Shown: positions 52,351 to 64,000 of the stretch, one piece after another
Position numbering within the stretch: the stretch's first letter is position 1
How the letters are laid out: each line of letters starts with the position of its first letter
Origin: Selaginella moellendorffii
Lineage: Eukaryota; Streptophyta; Lycopodiopsida; Selaginellales; Selaginellaceae
Direction of reading: 5' to 3'
Assembly: GCF_000143415.4 (NCBI RefSeq)
Contig: NW_003314326.1
Span: 1,063,339 to 1,127,338 of the forward strand
Length of the DNA stretch: 64,000 nt
The notes under the pieces: generated by a model
Databases searched by the model: none
What the model saw: the letters and a program-made list of their open reading frames with translations, nothing else
Told to the model about the DNA's origin: nothing
Position numbers and translations under genes: made by a program

Positions 52351-53129
52351 TTCACATGTAAGCGACTATTTTTTCCATTCTACTTTAGTCACTTAACCAC
52401 CTCTCTGATCACTAGGAGGAGTCTCACTCACAACCTCCATAAGTCCAATTCAAGATAGAGGGTTGTTACCCCGAGAATGGCATCCATGCCACTCAACCTT
52501 TGCACTTGGTCTAAGTGCTCCACGTGTTTGATCCCATGACCAACACTTCAAGGTACCACTGACATATCAGCCCATTACGCTAAGGCCATGCCCATTCACT
52601 TTGGTCACATCAGTGGTCTGACGCCACCTACATCACAATCCCGTCTCTCAAAAACTGGGCCATCCGTCCATGAGTGATCATCCCAGATCCACTCCTTGGC
52701 ATCCTTAGGATGCCTGCAGATATAGGGAATAGCCTTTCCCAATATCCCTTTCCAGTCCCCACCAAGTTTTCTTCTCATGGCCGTGTTTGCCAACACTACC
52801 ATTGGATTGAGGCCCACAAGCCCGACCACTAAGTCCCACGGTCCTCTGAGACTTCCTCACCACACGACTGTATCCTTGGTCACTACACCAGAGGACTACT
52901 CTTCTTCCTTTCCATAGTCTGGGCCTTTGGGACAACATTTCAGAACACCGTGGCCCTACGCAAACCTCATGGGTACTCTCTTTTCCTTCCACCTTTAGGT
53001 GCTCTAGCCATGGGTTTAGAATGAGGTTTCATTGAGCCACGCCAGGTATCCAAGTAGGTAGTGCCACCACACTTGGATTGGAAGTATTAACCATTTGATT
53101 TCCCGGGGGAACTAGAGCTGGCTCTTGAA

Positions 53130-56100
53130 GTGTTCTTGGCCTAACTTTGCCATTTGGATTCTTTTCCATGATTCCCATGGCTCTTTTTTTAGCCCCTAGT
53201 CTTTTGCTCCTATCCTTGATTGTTGCACCCAGCAATATAGGATTGCTACCTCCACTCTCGAAGTATCCTTTCAGTTCCATAGCAAAGACTTTGCTTTGCC
53301 AAATCCAGAGGGTGTTCACCCCTAGTACATATCTTTAACATCTTTTGTTATGGGCTCTATCCATAGCCCAACTTTGAGACCCTTCCATAGGTCTCTTATA
53401 GAAACTACTTTCTTCGGACTTGCTATGCCATTGCATTGACACAGCTCATTTCCCTTGGGTGTCCCTCCCACTTGGTCACCTTTACCAAGCCACACCATCT
53501 TCAATAGTTCAAATCAACACTTTGAACTAAGAACTTTATTCCTTAACCTCACAAGGACCTTGTCCTTGTTTTAGCCATAAAATCATATAGTGATCACACC
53601 TTGGTCATCTTAACAGGTTTGTTAATAAGTACTAAGTCTTCTAGACCTTTAACTTGTTGACCATGACCCCGGGGGCATCCCCCACACTTGGCGGTGCACC
53701 CAAACCAGCCCTTCCGGCCAAGGGTGCATAGCAACTAAAACTAGATGTCCCCATCTCATTCACCACGACCTTGGTGCCACTCACACCAAAGTATTCAAGT
53801 TAGATATGCCGAGCCACACTAAGCAATCTAACTGTGCATCACGACTCTAAGGCATCCCCCGCTTGGCAGTGTGCCCAAGCCAGTCTCTTTACTAAGAGTC
53901 TATGACCACCGAAAAATGAGTGTCCTCATATTCCAAACCATCACCGAGCCCTAGTAAGTTGGGACTCAAACCCAAGACTAGAGGGTTGGGACTCGAACCT
54001 AACCTCCATATATGCATCTATGGAAGGCATAATACAAGATGCCTGGTGTGACTCCCCACACTGGTGCACCAACTTATACTTAAAGCGCGCTACAAATCAC
54101 AGCTTAGGAACCTAGTTCCTCCACACTGCCAAGTCTTTTTACTTGACATGTCTGTGATCATGCATGGACTCCTCCATACTTGGCCCCATGGGCCACCCCT
54201 TTTGAAGTTAGCATCCTTAACTAGGGTATTTGTTCCCTCGACTTGCCAATCTCACTTAGCAAGTCATCCGACCACCGTAACACACCGTAACATGGTTCAT
54301 GCACAAGCGTGAAAGCCTTTATCCATCAACTTTCGTTCAAAACCCTCTCTTTGAACACTCAGGAATTACTTCCCTAATCTTAATAGCCTCGCCTCATGGC
54401 AATTGCTACGCCACTCTGATTTCTTGCGCTCTATAAACCATTTACACTTGGCTTTCTAGGTACTTATTTACCTAGAATCGTCTTTGGGAACCTTCAAAGA
54501 ACTCTGTTCCTTAGCTTGCTAAGGCCTCTCTTTTCACAAGCTTTCTAATTGCCATATGATTTAACATGGACAATTCCATGCTTTAGACTCTTCGTGGCAT
54601 CACGGTTGCTAGTGACAATATGCTTGAGCACCCATTTGATTTTCCACTCCCAACTTGCATAACCACCCTTGGTTATGCCTGTCGATTCCTATGGTTTGGT
54701 TCTATCCCTTTACTACTTGCTTTTTGGCCTCATACATTTCCTTCGGTCATTCTCTTCTAGATTAGGAGGATAGCTTTGCACTTTCTACTATGCCTTAGCA
54801 AGTATTGATAGGGATGAATCTACCTGATAGCCTAGGGAGTGGTTTCTCAATCCGAGTATGCTCACCTTGTAATCCCACACACTGAGATTAACATTGCTAC
54901 TTATGGGCTTTTATATACTCATCACTAGCCTTGCTAAAGTCCCTTTTTGGCTTGTCCAATTTAGGTAAACAGACTTCTCCTATCTTCGCAACTTTGGACA
55001 TTTGGATAACACCTCCTATCCATCATTCACTAGGGACTTTGTCTCTTGGGCCTTATCTGTGCCCTCACGACACCAAACACCACCTCTTGGTGCTCTAGAG
55101 TGTTTGGGTGTCCCAATGATGGCCTTTTTGGCAATGAGCATTTCTTTTACGACATTGACTTACTATATCGCAACATAAGCAATTTCTCCCCCATAAGGGT
55201 ATATCTAACTTCCTTATCCCCATAAGAAGTTTTAGGTAGTTACCTTTTACCAGTTTAACCAATGATTTTGCACCTTTTGCTTAGTTACCTCATAGTTATC
55301 AAGTCCTACAACTCATTGCTAGTGCTTTCACACCTTCATCATTATTTGGGTCACCACACTCCAATTGTATGCCTTCCAGCTTAGGCTATGCCATTCCCAT
55401 TTCCATTAGGATTCCTTTGGGAAGGGGTTCTCATAAATCTACCAACTTGACCTCAAGGCAACACGTTTTGGCACATTCGGTGTCTCTACACCATTGGCTC
55501 TACAAGCCACCTTTACGACACTCCCCACTTGTGTCGGGGTCTTTGCCAAGACTAAAACAATCGTTTCTCATGCCAACTATCAGTTAACATTGCACCATAG
55601 TGTTCACACATAACTCTATGCCAAAGTTGCTTTATTTTGGGGAACACTTTTCCCACGACTTTAGTATGGCACATTTTGCCATTGATGAGATACCCTTTGT
55701 TCACATACTTGGATCCTATGATTCCCCCATCCTTTGTGGGGTACAACACACTTTAGTCCAAATGCTTCCATCAATCCTTTAGGATTATTCTTTGATTCTA
55801 TTTAAGTCATCCAGCTTTTTGGACTTTGTCAATTCGACGACCCATAAAGTCTTATATTTGAGGTGCCAGCTCACTGGAATACAACTTCTTGGACCCAAGA
55901 CTCACAAGGACCGTTACTCTGACATTTGATTTGTTCTCTAGGGGCAACCCTTTTGCCCCTTAGGACCATTTGTCCATGTGATGAGAATACCAACCCATCC
56001 TCTAAGTACACCCCCAACTCCTTGGGTTGTTCTAACATTTATTAGAAGTAGCCCCGACTACCATTTCAAGGACTTATGTCCTTTTCTGACGGTCATCAAT

Positions 56101-56326
56101 TCCAGTCTCAAATTTATAAGCACTAACCTCAAGATCTCAAAGTCATTCCCTTACTGGCCCTATTCCATCCACCATATTGCGCATAAGTTCACACATGAAC
56201 TTGAGAGTGGAGAGCCATGTCCTCTCGACATGCTCCTCCTCGAGGATATGTCCATACTTAGGACCTTCCAATTCCAATACAAGTGGTGATATACTTGGCC
56301 ACCAATAAGAGTTAGATAAAGGAATA
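53130..56326. other. Interior of the LTR complex, no supported gene
   Basis: Roughly balanced base composition with C/T-rich plus strand. Frames are under about 105 codons and share no domain with gag or pol. Treated as non-coding retroelement interior. Confidence 0.5.
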
Positions 56327-57611
56327 GCTTCGATACCAAATTGTAAGCGACTAATTTTTCCATTCTACTTTAGTCACTTAACCACCTCTTTGATCACTAG
56401 GAGGAGTCTCACTCACAACCCCAATTCAAGATAGGGGGTTGCTACCCCGAGAATGGCGTCCATACCACTCAACCTTTGCACTTGGTCTAAGTGCTCCACG
56501 TGTCCAATCCCATGACCAACACCCCAAGGTACCACTGACATATCAGCCCGTTACGCTAAGGCCATGCCCATTTACCTTGGTCATACCGGTGGTCTGACGC
56601 CACCTACATCACAGTGTAAGCGACTAATTTTTCCATTCTACTTTAGTCACTTAACCACACCTCCGACCACTTGGAGGAATCTTACTCACAACCTTCATAA
56701 GTCTTATTTTGGACTTGGGCTTGCTAGCCTCGAGAATGGCATCTCCGCCACTCAACCTTTGCACTTGGTCCAAGTGCTCCACATGTCCGATCCTGTGACC
56801 GACACCCCAAGGTACCACCGACATATCGGCCCGTTACGCTAAGGCCATGCCCATTCACCTTGGTCACACCGATGGTCTAACGCCACTTGCATCATAGTCC
56901 CGTCTCTTAAAGACTAGACCATCCATCTGTGAGTGATCATCCTAGATCTACTCCTTAGCATCCTTAGGATGTTTGCAGACATGGGGAATAGCCTTCCCCG
57001 ACAACTCTTTTCCAGTCCCCACCAAGTCCCTTTTTGTCCATAGCCGTGTTCGCCAACATTGCCACTAGATCAAGGCCCGCAGGCTCGACCTCTAAGTCCC
57101 ACTATCCTTTAGGACTTCCTCACCATGTGACCGTATCCTTGGTCATTGCACTAGATGACTGCTCCTCTTCCCTTTCACCGTTTGGGACTTTGGGACTACA
57201 TTTCGGAACACCCTGGCCTTACGCAAGCCTCATGGGTACTCTCCCCACCTTTCGCCTTTAGGTGCTCTAGCCATGGGCTTAGAACGAGATTCCGTTGAGC
57301 CACACCAGGTATCCAAGTAAGTAGTGCCACCCACACTTGGACTAGGAGCATCGGCCAGTCGATCTCCCGGGGGAACTAGAGCCGGCTCTTGAACACTTCA
57401 CCAAGCTACCCCGCTTGTTGGTCCGTGTTCACTCTAGTCTTGGACTTCCCAGTGGGCAGCTCATCACCCAACACTGGGTATAGCCTTCCTGGGCGAAACT
57501 GGCCTTTCCTGGCCAAATTGGCTCCACTGCAGTCCTCCCCCTACTATACTTTTGGAGCTCACCAAACCCCCCAGGGTCTGGGAGACGAACGCTTTGGGCC
57601 TTCACCCTCTC

Positions 57612-58065
57612 AGACTTGAACTCGGACTCGGACTCGGCCTCAGTCTCGGTCCCGATCTCGGTCCCGGTCTCGGTCTCGACCTCGGACTCCATCTCGGGTC
57701 CTTCTCGGACTCCATCTCGGGTCCATCTCGGACCCCATCTTGGACTCCATCTCGGGTCCATCTCGGACTCAATCTCGGATCCATCTCGGGTCCATCTCGG
57801 GTCCACCTCGGACTCCACCTCGGACTCCATCTCGGACTCCATCTCGGGTCTGTCTCAAACTCGATCTCGGATCCATCTCGGGTCCATCTCGGGTCCACCT
57901 CGGACTCCACCTCGGACTCCACCTCGGACTCCATCTCGGACTCCATCTTGGACTCCATCTCGGGTCCGTCTCGAACTCAATCTCGGATCCATCTCGGGTC
58001 CATCTCGAGTCCACCTCAGACTCCACCTTGGACTCCATCTCGGACTCCATCTCGGACACTTTCAC
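57612..58065. repeat. Minisatellite of 12-bp ctcggactccat/ctcgggtccat units in LTR
   Basis: About 450 bp of near-perfect tctcgg(a/g)(c/t)tcca repeats. Several long overlapping open frames on both strands are low-complexity Ser/Asp/Arg translations and are not genes. Confidence 0.9.
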
Positions 58066-59029
58066 GTGTCATGTGTTGGTCCTTTTTGGATCCCTTTTTG
58101 GAGCCTCGCTTATTGCTCGCTTCGTGCTTGTTCCTCGAGCACTTTGTTGGGAGTTCCACTCCTACTCTCAACCTTTCAAGTCGGAGCTTTTAGTCCAAAC
58201 GTATTACGCTCATTTGGCTTTCGCTTCGGCCACTACCATGTGGCACCCTTCTGGCTCCACTTTGGGGCCTAGGGATTTTGTGTCTCACACACAGTCCCGT
58301 TTCTCAAAGACTAGGTCATCTGTCCATGAGTGATCATCCCAGATCCACCCCTTAGCATCCTTAAGATGCCTGCAGACATAGGGAATAGCCTTCCCCAATA
58401 TCCCTTTTCTGATCCCCACCAAATCCCTTTCTGCCCATGGCTGTGTTCACCAACACTACCACTAAATTGAGGCCCACAAGCCCGACCACTAAGTCCCACG
58501 GTCCTCTGAGACTTCTTCACTATATGACTGTATCCTTGGTCACTACACTAGAGGACTACTCTTCTTCCTTTCCACAGTCTAGGCCTTTGGGACAACATTT
58601 CAGAACACCGTGGCCCTATGCAAGCCTCATGGGTACTCTCCCTGCCTTCCACCTTTGGGTGCTCTAGCCATGGGCTTAGAGTGAGGTTCCGTTGAGCTAT
58701 GTCAGGTATCCAAGTAGGTAGTGCCACCCACACTTGGATTGGGAACATCGACCATTCGATCTCCCGGGGGAACTAGAGCTGGCTCTTGAACATTTCACCA
58801 AGCTACCCCACTTGTCAGTCCATATTCACTTTAGTCTTGGACTTCCCAGTGATCAGCTCATCACCCAACACTAGGTATGGCCTGCCTGGGCCAAACTAGC
58901 CTTTCCTGGCCAAACTGGCTCCACTAGGCTCCAACCCCCACACTCTCCTTACTATACTTTTGGAACCCCCCCACAGCCCCCCCCTCCCCCTGGGGGACGA
59001 TCGCTTTGGGCTCACTTAACAGCCTGTAT

Positions 59030-59170
59030 TAGTATTCGGACTTACTCAAACTTGGACTTGGACACGGTCTCGGTCCCAGTTTTTCGGACTTGGACTTGGT
59101 CTTGGTCTCGGTTCCATCTCGAACTCCATCTCGGGTCCATCTCGGATCCATCTCAGACTCTATCTCGTGT
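59030..59170. repeat. Short copy of the same LTR minisatellite
   Basis: Repeats of cttggacttgg and catctcgg steps in the position corresponding to 57612-58065 of the neighbouring LTR, but only about 140 bp long. Confidence 0.75.
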
Positions 59171-59423
59171 CCATTTTCTAGAGACTCACTTATCACTCAC
59201 TTCATGTTTGTTCCTCGAGCGCTTTGTTGAGAGTTCCACTCTCGCTCTTGCCCTTTCAAGTCGGAGCTTTTAGTCCAAACGTGTTGTGCTCATTTGGCTT
59301 TCGCTTCGGCCACTACCACGTGGCACCCTTTCGGCTCCACCTTGGGGCCTAAGGATTCTATATCTCACAACTCACCCCCCTTCGAGAGATGTCAATGTCC
59401 TCATTGACTATTGACTATTGACT

Positions 59424-60009
59424 CACAGCACAGGAAGTTTTCAGAAACCAAACTTGAAACAATTCAATTAAAACAAAATTGACACAACTGGATTCAGCAC
59501 TTGCCTTGTCAAAAGACAGGTTTTGCAGCACACACAAAACAGCTTTGTCTTGCTCCACTGCATCCAAAATTTGGAGAATCAGGTTATGACACCTTGGCAG
59601 CCTCTTCTCTATAAGCATCGTTGTACCAAGAGTCCTAGTGATTGTCCTTGTAGAAGTGTTTCCTTGTGAAGCTCTAGAATCAAAGTTCGTGCTCGAACTA
59701 CGCTGATATCCAGAGAAACAAGAACATGTTCTTGAGAGCCATACGTAGCTAGCCAACTGGTAGAGACTTTTGCTGGCTTTTGCTGGATCGGAGAAGCGAG
59801 CTTTCAATCTGGGGAGCGTCAAGCGCCGCAGAGCTTGCAAGTTTCGCGAATGCACGGAAGAGGAGGAACCGAAAGGAACCAAAACTTCCAAGTTCCAGCC
59901 TTGAGGTGGCTCTCGGTATGGAAGTGACAACCAAATGTTGTCCTCTCTATACACGCTGCTTCATATTTACAACAAGCGGAGATAAGAAGACACCCTCTTC
60001 ACCAGCATA
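59424..60009 (-). other. 586-bp inserted gene-like fragment flanked by 19-bp direct repeats
   Basis: The 19-bp sequence TGACTATTGACTATTGACT is present at 59405-59423 and 60010-60028. Between them the composition is that of host coding DNA. A minus-strand frame of 179 codons crosses it, ending with L-I-E-K-R-L-P-R, a helical segment and L-C-V-L-Q-N-L-S-F. A possible GT-AG intron is present (about 59645-59703 on minus). I cannot name the gene. It looks like a captured or retroposed piece of a host gene in the retroelement interior. Confidence 0.45.
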
Positions 60010-60070
60010 TGACTATTGACTATTGACTAACAACCTTTATTGAGCCAAAGGGAACTAGCACTTCCATTTT

Positions 60071-60218
60071 CACACTGAATTTATCAATCCTTCCATTGTG
60101 TAGACTAGTTATTCCATGTGAAGCAACTAGTCATTCACCTATACCACACTGAATTTATCAATCCTTCAATTGTGTAGACTAGCTATTCCATGTGAGGCAA
60201 CTAATCATCCACTTGTAC
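60071..60218. repeat. Tandem duplication of a 75-bp unit
   Basis: Two copies of 'cacactgaatttatcaatcc' plus about 55 bp, with a few differences between copies. Confidence 0.85.
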
Positions 60219-60566
60219 TGTAGTCCTATAGTGGATACCTTCATCTGTGGATATTCCACCAAAAGGAAGGACATACGCATGGATCCCTAATATGTATGAT
60301 TTTAAATTTAGGGGTAGAAATATACCTTGCTCAAGGGTATATTATATTTTTAAGTAGCCACTAATCAATAGGAATCAAACCTGTGCTATTTGCTCTGATA
60401 CCATATGTAGCACACTCTATCTTTCTCCCCTTAAGTCAACTGGAAAAGGGGTAATTACTTTATGAGAGAGCTCTTAGTGACTATTTTATCCCCATTTATC
60501 CGCCAAGATTCCAAGGATCCACAGTGATAATACATCCAAATCTCATTCCATGATCATATGCGCTAC
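60219..60566 (-). mobile_element. TRIM copy, left LTR missing
   Basis: It matches 6420-6770 throughout: interior with tggataccttcatctgtgga, then gataccata and the LTR from tgtagcacactc to gcgctaca. The primer-site equivalent is diverged. Confidence 0.65.
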
Positions 60567-60960
60567 AAACTCTCTCGAAAGTCTTGCTCTCTCTTTAGTT
60601 GTTTATAATATATTATACTTCCTTACAAGTTCACACCCTCATGAATGAAAGCTAAAAGCCATAACTCTCTCGAGAGCCCTGCTCTCTTGACACCCTACCC
60701 CTCAGATTGAGCCCAACTAGAGATGTTAATTTAAACATGTGGTGTGATTTCACTAGCCAACTAATAAAGTTGAACTTAAGACCTTTTTAATTCTAAATAT
60801 AATCCCATAAATTTGGACTTTCCAAGAAGTTAATATTATTTAAACCCAAGGACACTTAACCCCAAAAATCCCAAAATCTTTAACTAATTGGAAAAAAGGG
60901 TGCACTTTTATTTATGAGTCATTTCCCTTTATATTAAAACTCTTATGGACCATTTCTCAA
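60567..60960 (-). mobile_element. Fragment of the TRIM-array unit
   Basis: Matches the 42720-44690 units (ctctcgagagccctgctctcttgac, then agcccaactagag), diverged and truncated. No gene. Confidence 0.6.
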
Positions 60961-61930
60961 ATTGTTTTTTTTAGTCTATGAACAATTACATAGAAATATA
61001 AGCCACCCCTAGCCCATCCAACCTAATAGAACCATAATAGAGGCAATCCATGTGAAAATTTAAATGGAAAGACATTAACAAACTCCTTAAGTACATCCTA
61101 GATTGTTCTCCCCCACATGTGGCTTAGTCCCTTAAATTATGAACAAATAGTAAGTAATTTGAAAGTGGCTTTTTTATCATGACAAACTCACTTTAAAGAT
61201 GTAATCAAGGGTAAAGAGTAAATTCTTTTTCCAAACCACATATCCTTGATGCCATTATACTTTAATGAAATGTGCTTAATGCTCCACTTTATCATTAGAT
61301 TTATAATTGCCTTCCAAGAAAAGATATATATAATAGATTTTCATGAGGTATAAAATCTCTGCAAGTGTGGTTTTGCCAATATTGAAATGTTGTATAAGGG
61401 TTGTTGCAGCTTTTACTATGTCCTCATGTCATGGGGCAAAGAATCTCTGACACACCATTATCATTTACTGAATGATTAAAATTTATTTCTATTGTTCAAG
61501 TGGATAAAATTCCATAGATTTATAAAGAGTTATATGCCTTCAAAAGGGCTACGAAGTCATGCTTCTTAAAACTTTGCTAAAATAAAATTGTTATTCCTCC
61601 TATTGTCTAGTAAAATTTATATTGGACCACTATATAATACGCCTTCCAACATTAAAACTAATACACGAATGTCCTTAACCTTTGTTTTATTTTATACATA
61701 ACGATTGAGAGTTTGTTCCTTGGACCAAAAGAATCTTCCTCATCAATCCTCATGTTGTAAATTTTGCAACTTCTTAATATTTAATTTACCATCATTAAAA
61801 AACTAAATATTTTTCTTGCTTTATTGTTTATTCTTTAGCTGTGGACAATTAGTCTTGTAATGTTTAAGCTTGCCACATTAATGACAACTTTTGTTTCCAC
61901 TTAGTTGTTAGTCAAGCCAGCTCAAGTATG
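60961..61930. other. No gene seen
   Basis: AT-rich sequence without long open frames, LTRs or repeats that I could recognise. It is the 3' flank between retroelements and the ligase gene. Confidence 0.5.
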
Positions 61931-61957
61931 TCAAAAAAAAAACAAAAAAAAAAAAAA
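61931..61957. repeat. A-rich tract
   Basis: A run of A broken by a single C. It marks the transition from AT-rich repeat DNA to the ligase locus. Confidence 0.8.
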
Positions 61958-62415
61958 CGCTAGCATGCAGGAGCTTGCAAGCACATTTGCTGAGGGATTT
62001 CGCTGCAAGCCCCGGGGCTGCTTGACGGCGAGCATGCTCATGGATGCCACCGTTACCAAGCCCGAAATCTAGCGAGTAAACTGGGTATCGCCTTAACCAG
62101 TTGATAGCAGCGCGAATTCTCCTCCTCGCTCAGGGGCCAGGGGCAGCCATTCCATACGAAAGCTGGTTTGTGCCATGGAGAACACCAAAAGTCACGAAGG
62201 CCTGACAAAAACAAGTGAAAGCAACGCCACATTAGTTCTCTCCAGCAAGCTCGACGCGTTGCTAGCAACTTAAAAACAAAGACAGCCAGAATTTTAGGAT
62301 GCCGCTGGGCTGGAAGAAGCATGTAGAGCTTGGAAGCCTATGACAAAACAAAGATACAGTTAATGACAAAAAATCCTCACCTCATACCCGTTTTTGTTCA
62401 GAAGAGAAAATGCAG
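61958..62415 (-). other. 3' flank or 3' UTR of the ligase gene
   Basis: Balanced base composition like the gene itself. A minus-strand open frame at 62322-62053 is not joined in frame to the ligase and has no domain. It is most likely UTR, possibly with an alternative acceptor (ttttgtcag at about 62202). Confidence 0.4.
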
Positions 62416-64000
62416 TCACAGCTTTGAGACGGGCATTGTCATTTGGACGAGCTCTCTCCTCAAGATTTTCCCGGATGCAGACTTTGGAATCGCATCAATA
62501 AACATCACTTTGCGAACTTTTTTGTAGGGAGCCACCTGACAGAACAAGAGAAACAAGTGTAAACGAATCGCAGACAAGGATTTGGACACAATACTTGGTC
62601 GGAGACAAACTTCATGACACCCTGCCCGTCCAGGCTGCATCCTTGCTTACGAACAATAACAGCCAGTGGTACTTGACCCGCCTCTTCATCAGGAAACCTG
62701 GTAAAGCCATAAACAATCAAACTATAGAAAACTTTTGCCTGCTTACGGTATAACAGCGGCGTCTACAACTTGTGAGTGTGACAACAGCAAAGCTTCCAAT
62801 TCTGCTGGCGCAACCTGCCAAGAACACCAAACATGTATAAAATAATCAATCGCCTTCTCTGTGCTTTACCTGGAAGCCTTTGTACTTGATAAGTTCTTTG
62901 ATGCGATCCACAACGTAGAGATTTCCACTGTCATCAAAGTATCCCAGGTCCCCAGTGTGCAGCCAGCCTTCGGCATCCACGGTCTCTGCCGTGGCCTTGG
63001 GATTGTTTAAATACCCTGCACAGGTCAACAGCTAGAGACAAGCGAATAAAACACAGACCAAAGATGTTTACCATCCATGATCGTCGGACCATGAATCCAA
63101 ATCTCTCCCTGTTGATTTGGAGGTAATGGACGTCCACTTCCAACGTCAATCACTTTCGCGAGCGTGTTTGATGAGAGAAGTCCCGCGGAGCCATAGTGTT
63201 CTAGATCATCCGGGTCTGCCACAGAAGCAATAGCAGTGGATTCCGTCAAACCATACCCCTGACACAAAAGAACCAAAGCAAAAAAAGAACCATTTGAACA
63301 AACAGACCAAAACGTAGAAAAGCGCGTGTGCTTACCTGCCGGACTTTGACATCTGGAAATCTCTCGAGGCACGCGTTGATCACTTCTCTCCCAAGTGGAG
63401 CAGCCCCGGATCCAATCTCCCTCAGCGACGACAGATCAAACGCTTTCACGGCCGGGGACTTGCCGAGCGCGATGACAATCGGAGGCACCAGCGGTACGTG
63501 GGTGATCTTAAACCTCTGGATCGCTCCAAGCATGGCCTCAAAGTCGAACGACGGCATGACGACGATGGGAACACCCCGGCTGAGCTGCGTATACGTGACG
63601 ATCACGAGCCCAAACACGTGAAACATCGGAATGACGCAGAGATAGACCTCGCCCGGCTCGACATCTGGCCCCGACGCTGCGTGGAGCGCCGCGGCAGCGA
63701 TGAGATTCCTGTGCGTGAGCACCACCCCTTTGCTCGTCCCCGTGGTCCCGGACGAATACAAGAGCGCGGCCGGGTCCCCGACAGAAATCTCTGGAAACGC
63801 GAAGCCATCCACCTCGTCCACGAGCAAATCCCTGAGAGAAGCTTGCGAATTGTTGCTCCTCTGGAGGCCGGGGGCGCCATCCATGAGCACAGTGGGCAGT
63901 CCCAATCCCGTCACCTTTTCCGCCAGCGCTAGAACAGTCACGACAAACTTGGAATCTGAATCCACCGCTTGCTTGGCGACCTCGCGGGAAGTATTTACCG
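62416..64000 (-). CDS. 4-coumarate-CoA-ligase-like acyl-CoA synthetase with PTS1 (partial, 3' part)
   Basis: This is an ANL-superfamily enzyme that adenylates a carboxylic acid and transfers it to CoA. Six exons on minus: 64000-63334, 63258-63072, 63015-62870, 62814-62747, 62697-62595 and 62535-62416. Introns are 49-75 nt, all GT-AG. Motifs are [11 protein letters not shown] (AMP-binding box I), [44 protein letters not shown] and the catalytic Lys in [11 protein letters not shown]. About 430 residues are present; roughly 110-130 N-terminal residues lie beyond the window. The last three residues are S-K-L, a canonical peroxisomal signal. This fits the peroxisomal 4CL-like/OPCL clade (jasmonate precursor or fatty-acid activation) better than lignin-pathway 4CL. 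Substrate cannot be read from sequence alone. Confidence 0.9.

Larger units (their letters stand above)
52357..59372 (-). mobile_element. Non-coding LTR retroelement complex (LARD-like)
   Basis: LTR-type units starting 'tgtaagcgacta' occur at 52357, 56342 and 56615. A further partial unit covers 58278-59372. All share a block of about 500 bp from 'cccgtctctcaaaaact' to 'gaactagagctggctcttga'. Left of 56342, on minus, lies TTTGGTATCGAAGC, a primer-binding site. At 59373 a purine tract on minus abuts the LTR start. The interior 53130-56326 has no convincing coding. The picture is a non-autonomous element whose LTRs duplicated and recombined. Confidence 0.6.

Noticed and set aside
57552-58333. 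Several long open frames on both strands, up to 218 codons
   Set aside because: They are translations of a 12-bp minisatellite in all frames. Composition is almost only S, D, R, P, L and T, with no start context or domain.
62053-62322. Separate minus-strand gene downstream of the ligase
   Set aside because: 90-codon frame without a domain, directly after the ligase stop. Read as UTR.

Overview
The window reads as nuclear DNA of a land plant, most likely a lycophyte such as Selaginella. The reasons are very short GT-AG introns (about 38-75 nt), a plant-type peroxisomal 4-coumarate-CoA-ligase-like gene at the right edge, a plant S1-type secreted protein, an Arabidopsis-type telomere motif and a dense stack of chromovirus and TRIM retroelements. 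The species is an inference; nothing in the sequence names it.

Layout. 1-728 is an inverted fragment of a long LTR. 729-6322 is an AT-rich element (A) with degenerate terminal inverted repeats (TIRs), two small unknown genes and a DNA-methyltransferase-like remnant. 6374-12006 holds a TRIM, two minisatellites and mostly non-coding DNA. 12007-36800 is a Russian-doll nest. A minus-strand Ty3/gypsy element (G2, 926-bp LTR, near-TSD gttag/attag) contains a plus-strand chromodomain gypsy element (G1, 16484-35986). G1 in turn is split inside its reverse transcriptase by a 13,033-bp DNA transposon (19018-32050) with a perfect 24-bp TIR and a 4-bp GATT duplication; removing the transposon restores the RT frame. 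36900-41260 is an older chromovirus relic, itself split at 38033-40204 by element B, which is related to A. 41300-46635 holds an S1 homologue, a tandem TRIM array, a solo LTR and an unknown decayed coding block. 46636-51630 is a gypsy element (G4, 177-bp LTRs) whose protease-RT segment is inverted. 51960-60960 is a tangle of LTRs and TRIMs with a 586-bp inserted gene-like fragment. 62416-64000 is the only clear single-copy host gene, the 3' part of an acyl-CoA ligase ending in SKL.

The centre of interest is the 13-kb transposon. Two long genes diverge from a repeat-rich spacer of about 3 kb. The plus gene encodes a DUF7869-like putative transposase carrying a stop codon and frame breaks. The minus gene chains ten exons in perfect phase into a protein of about 1,620 residues: a ParB/Srx-like domain, a degenerate beta-class DNA methyltransferase-like domain, an acidic segment, proline-rich repeats and an FCP1-like HAD phosphatase. 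A 22-bp palindrome (consensus ATGGCRTGNGGNCNCATGCC plus AT) recurs more than 20 times across the element: in the spacer, at the ends, inside four of the nine introns and, translated, inside exon repeats. A third small gene in this transposon shares a motif with small genes in elements A and B, and A also carries a methyltransferase remnant. I infer a loosely related set of plant DNA elements sharing accessory genes.
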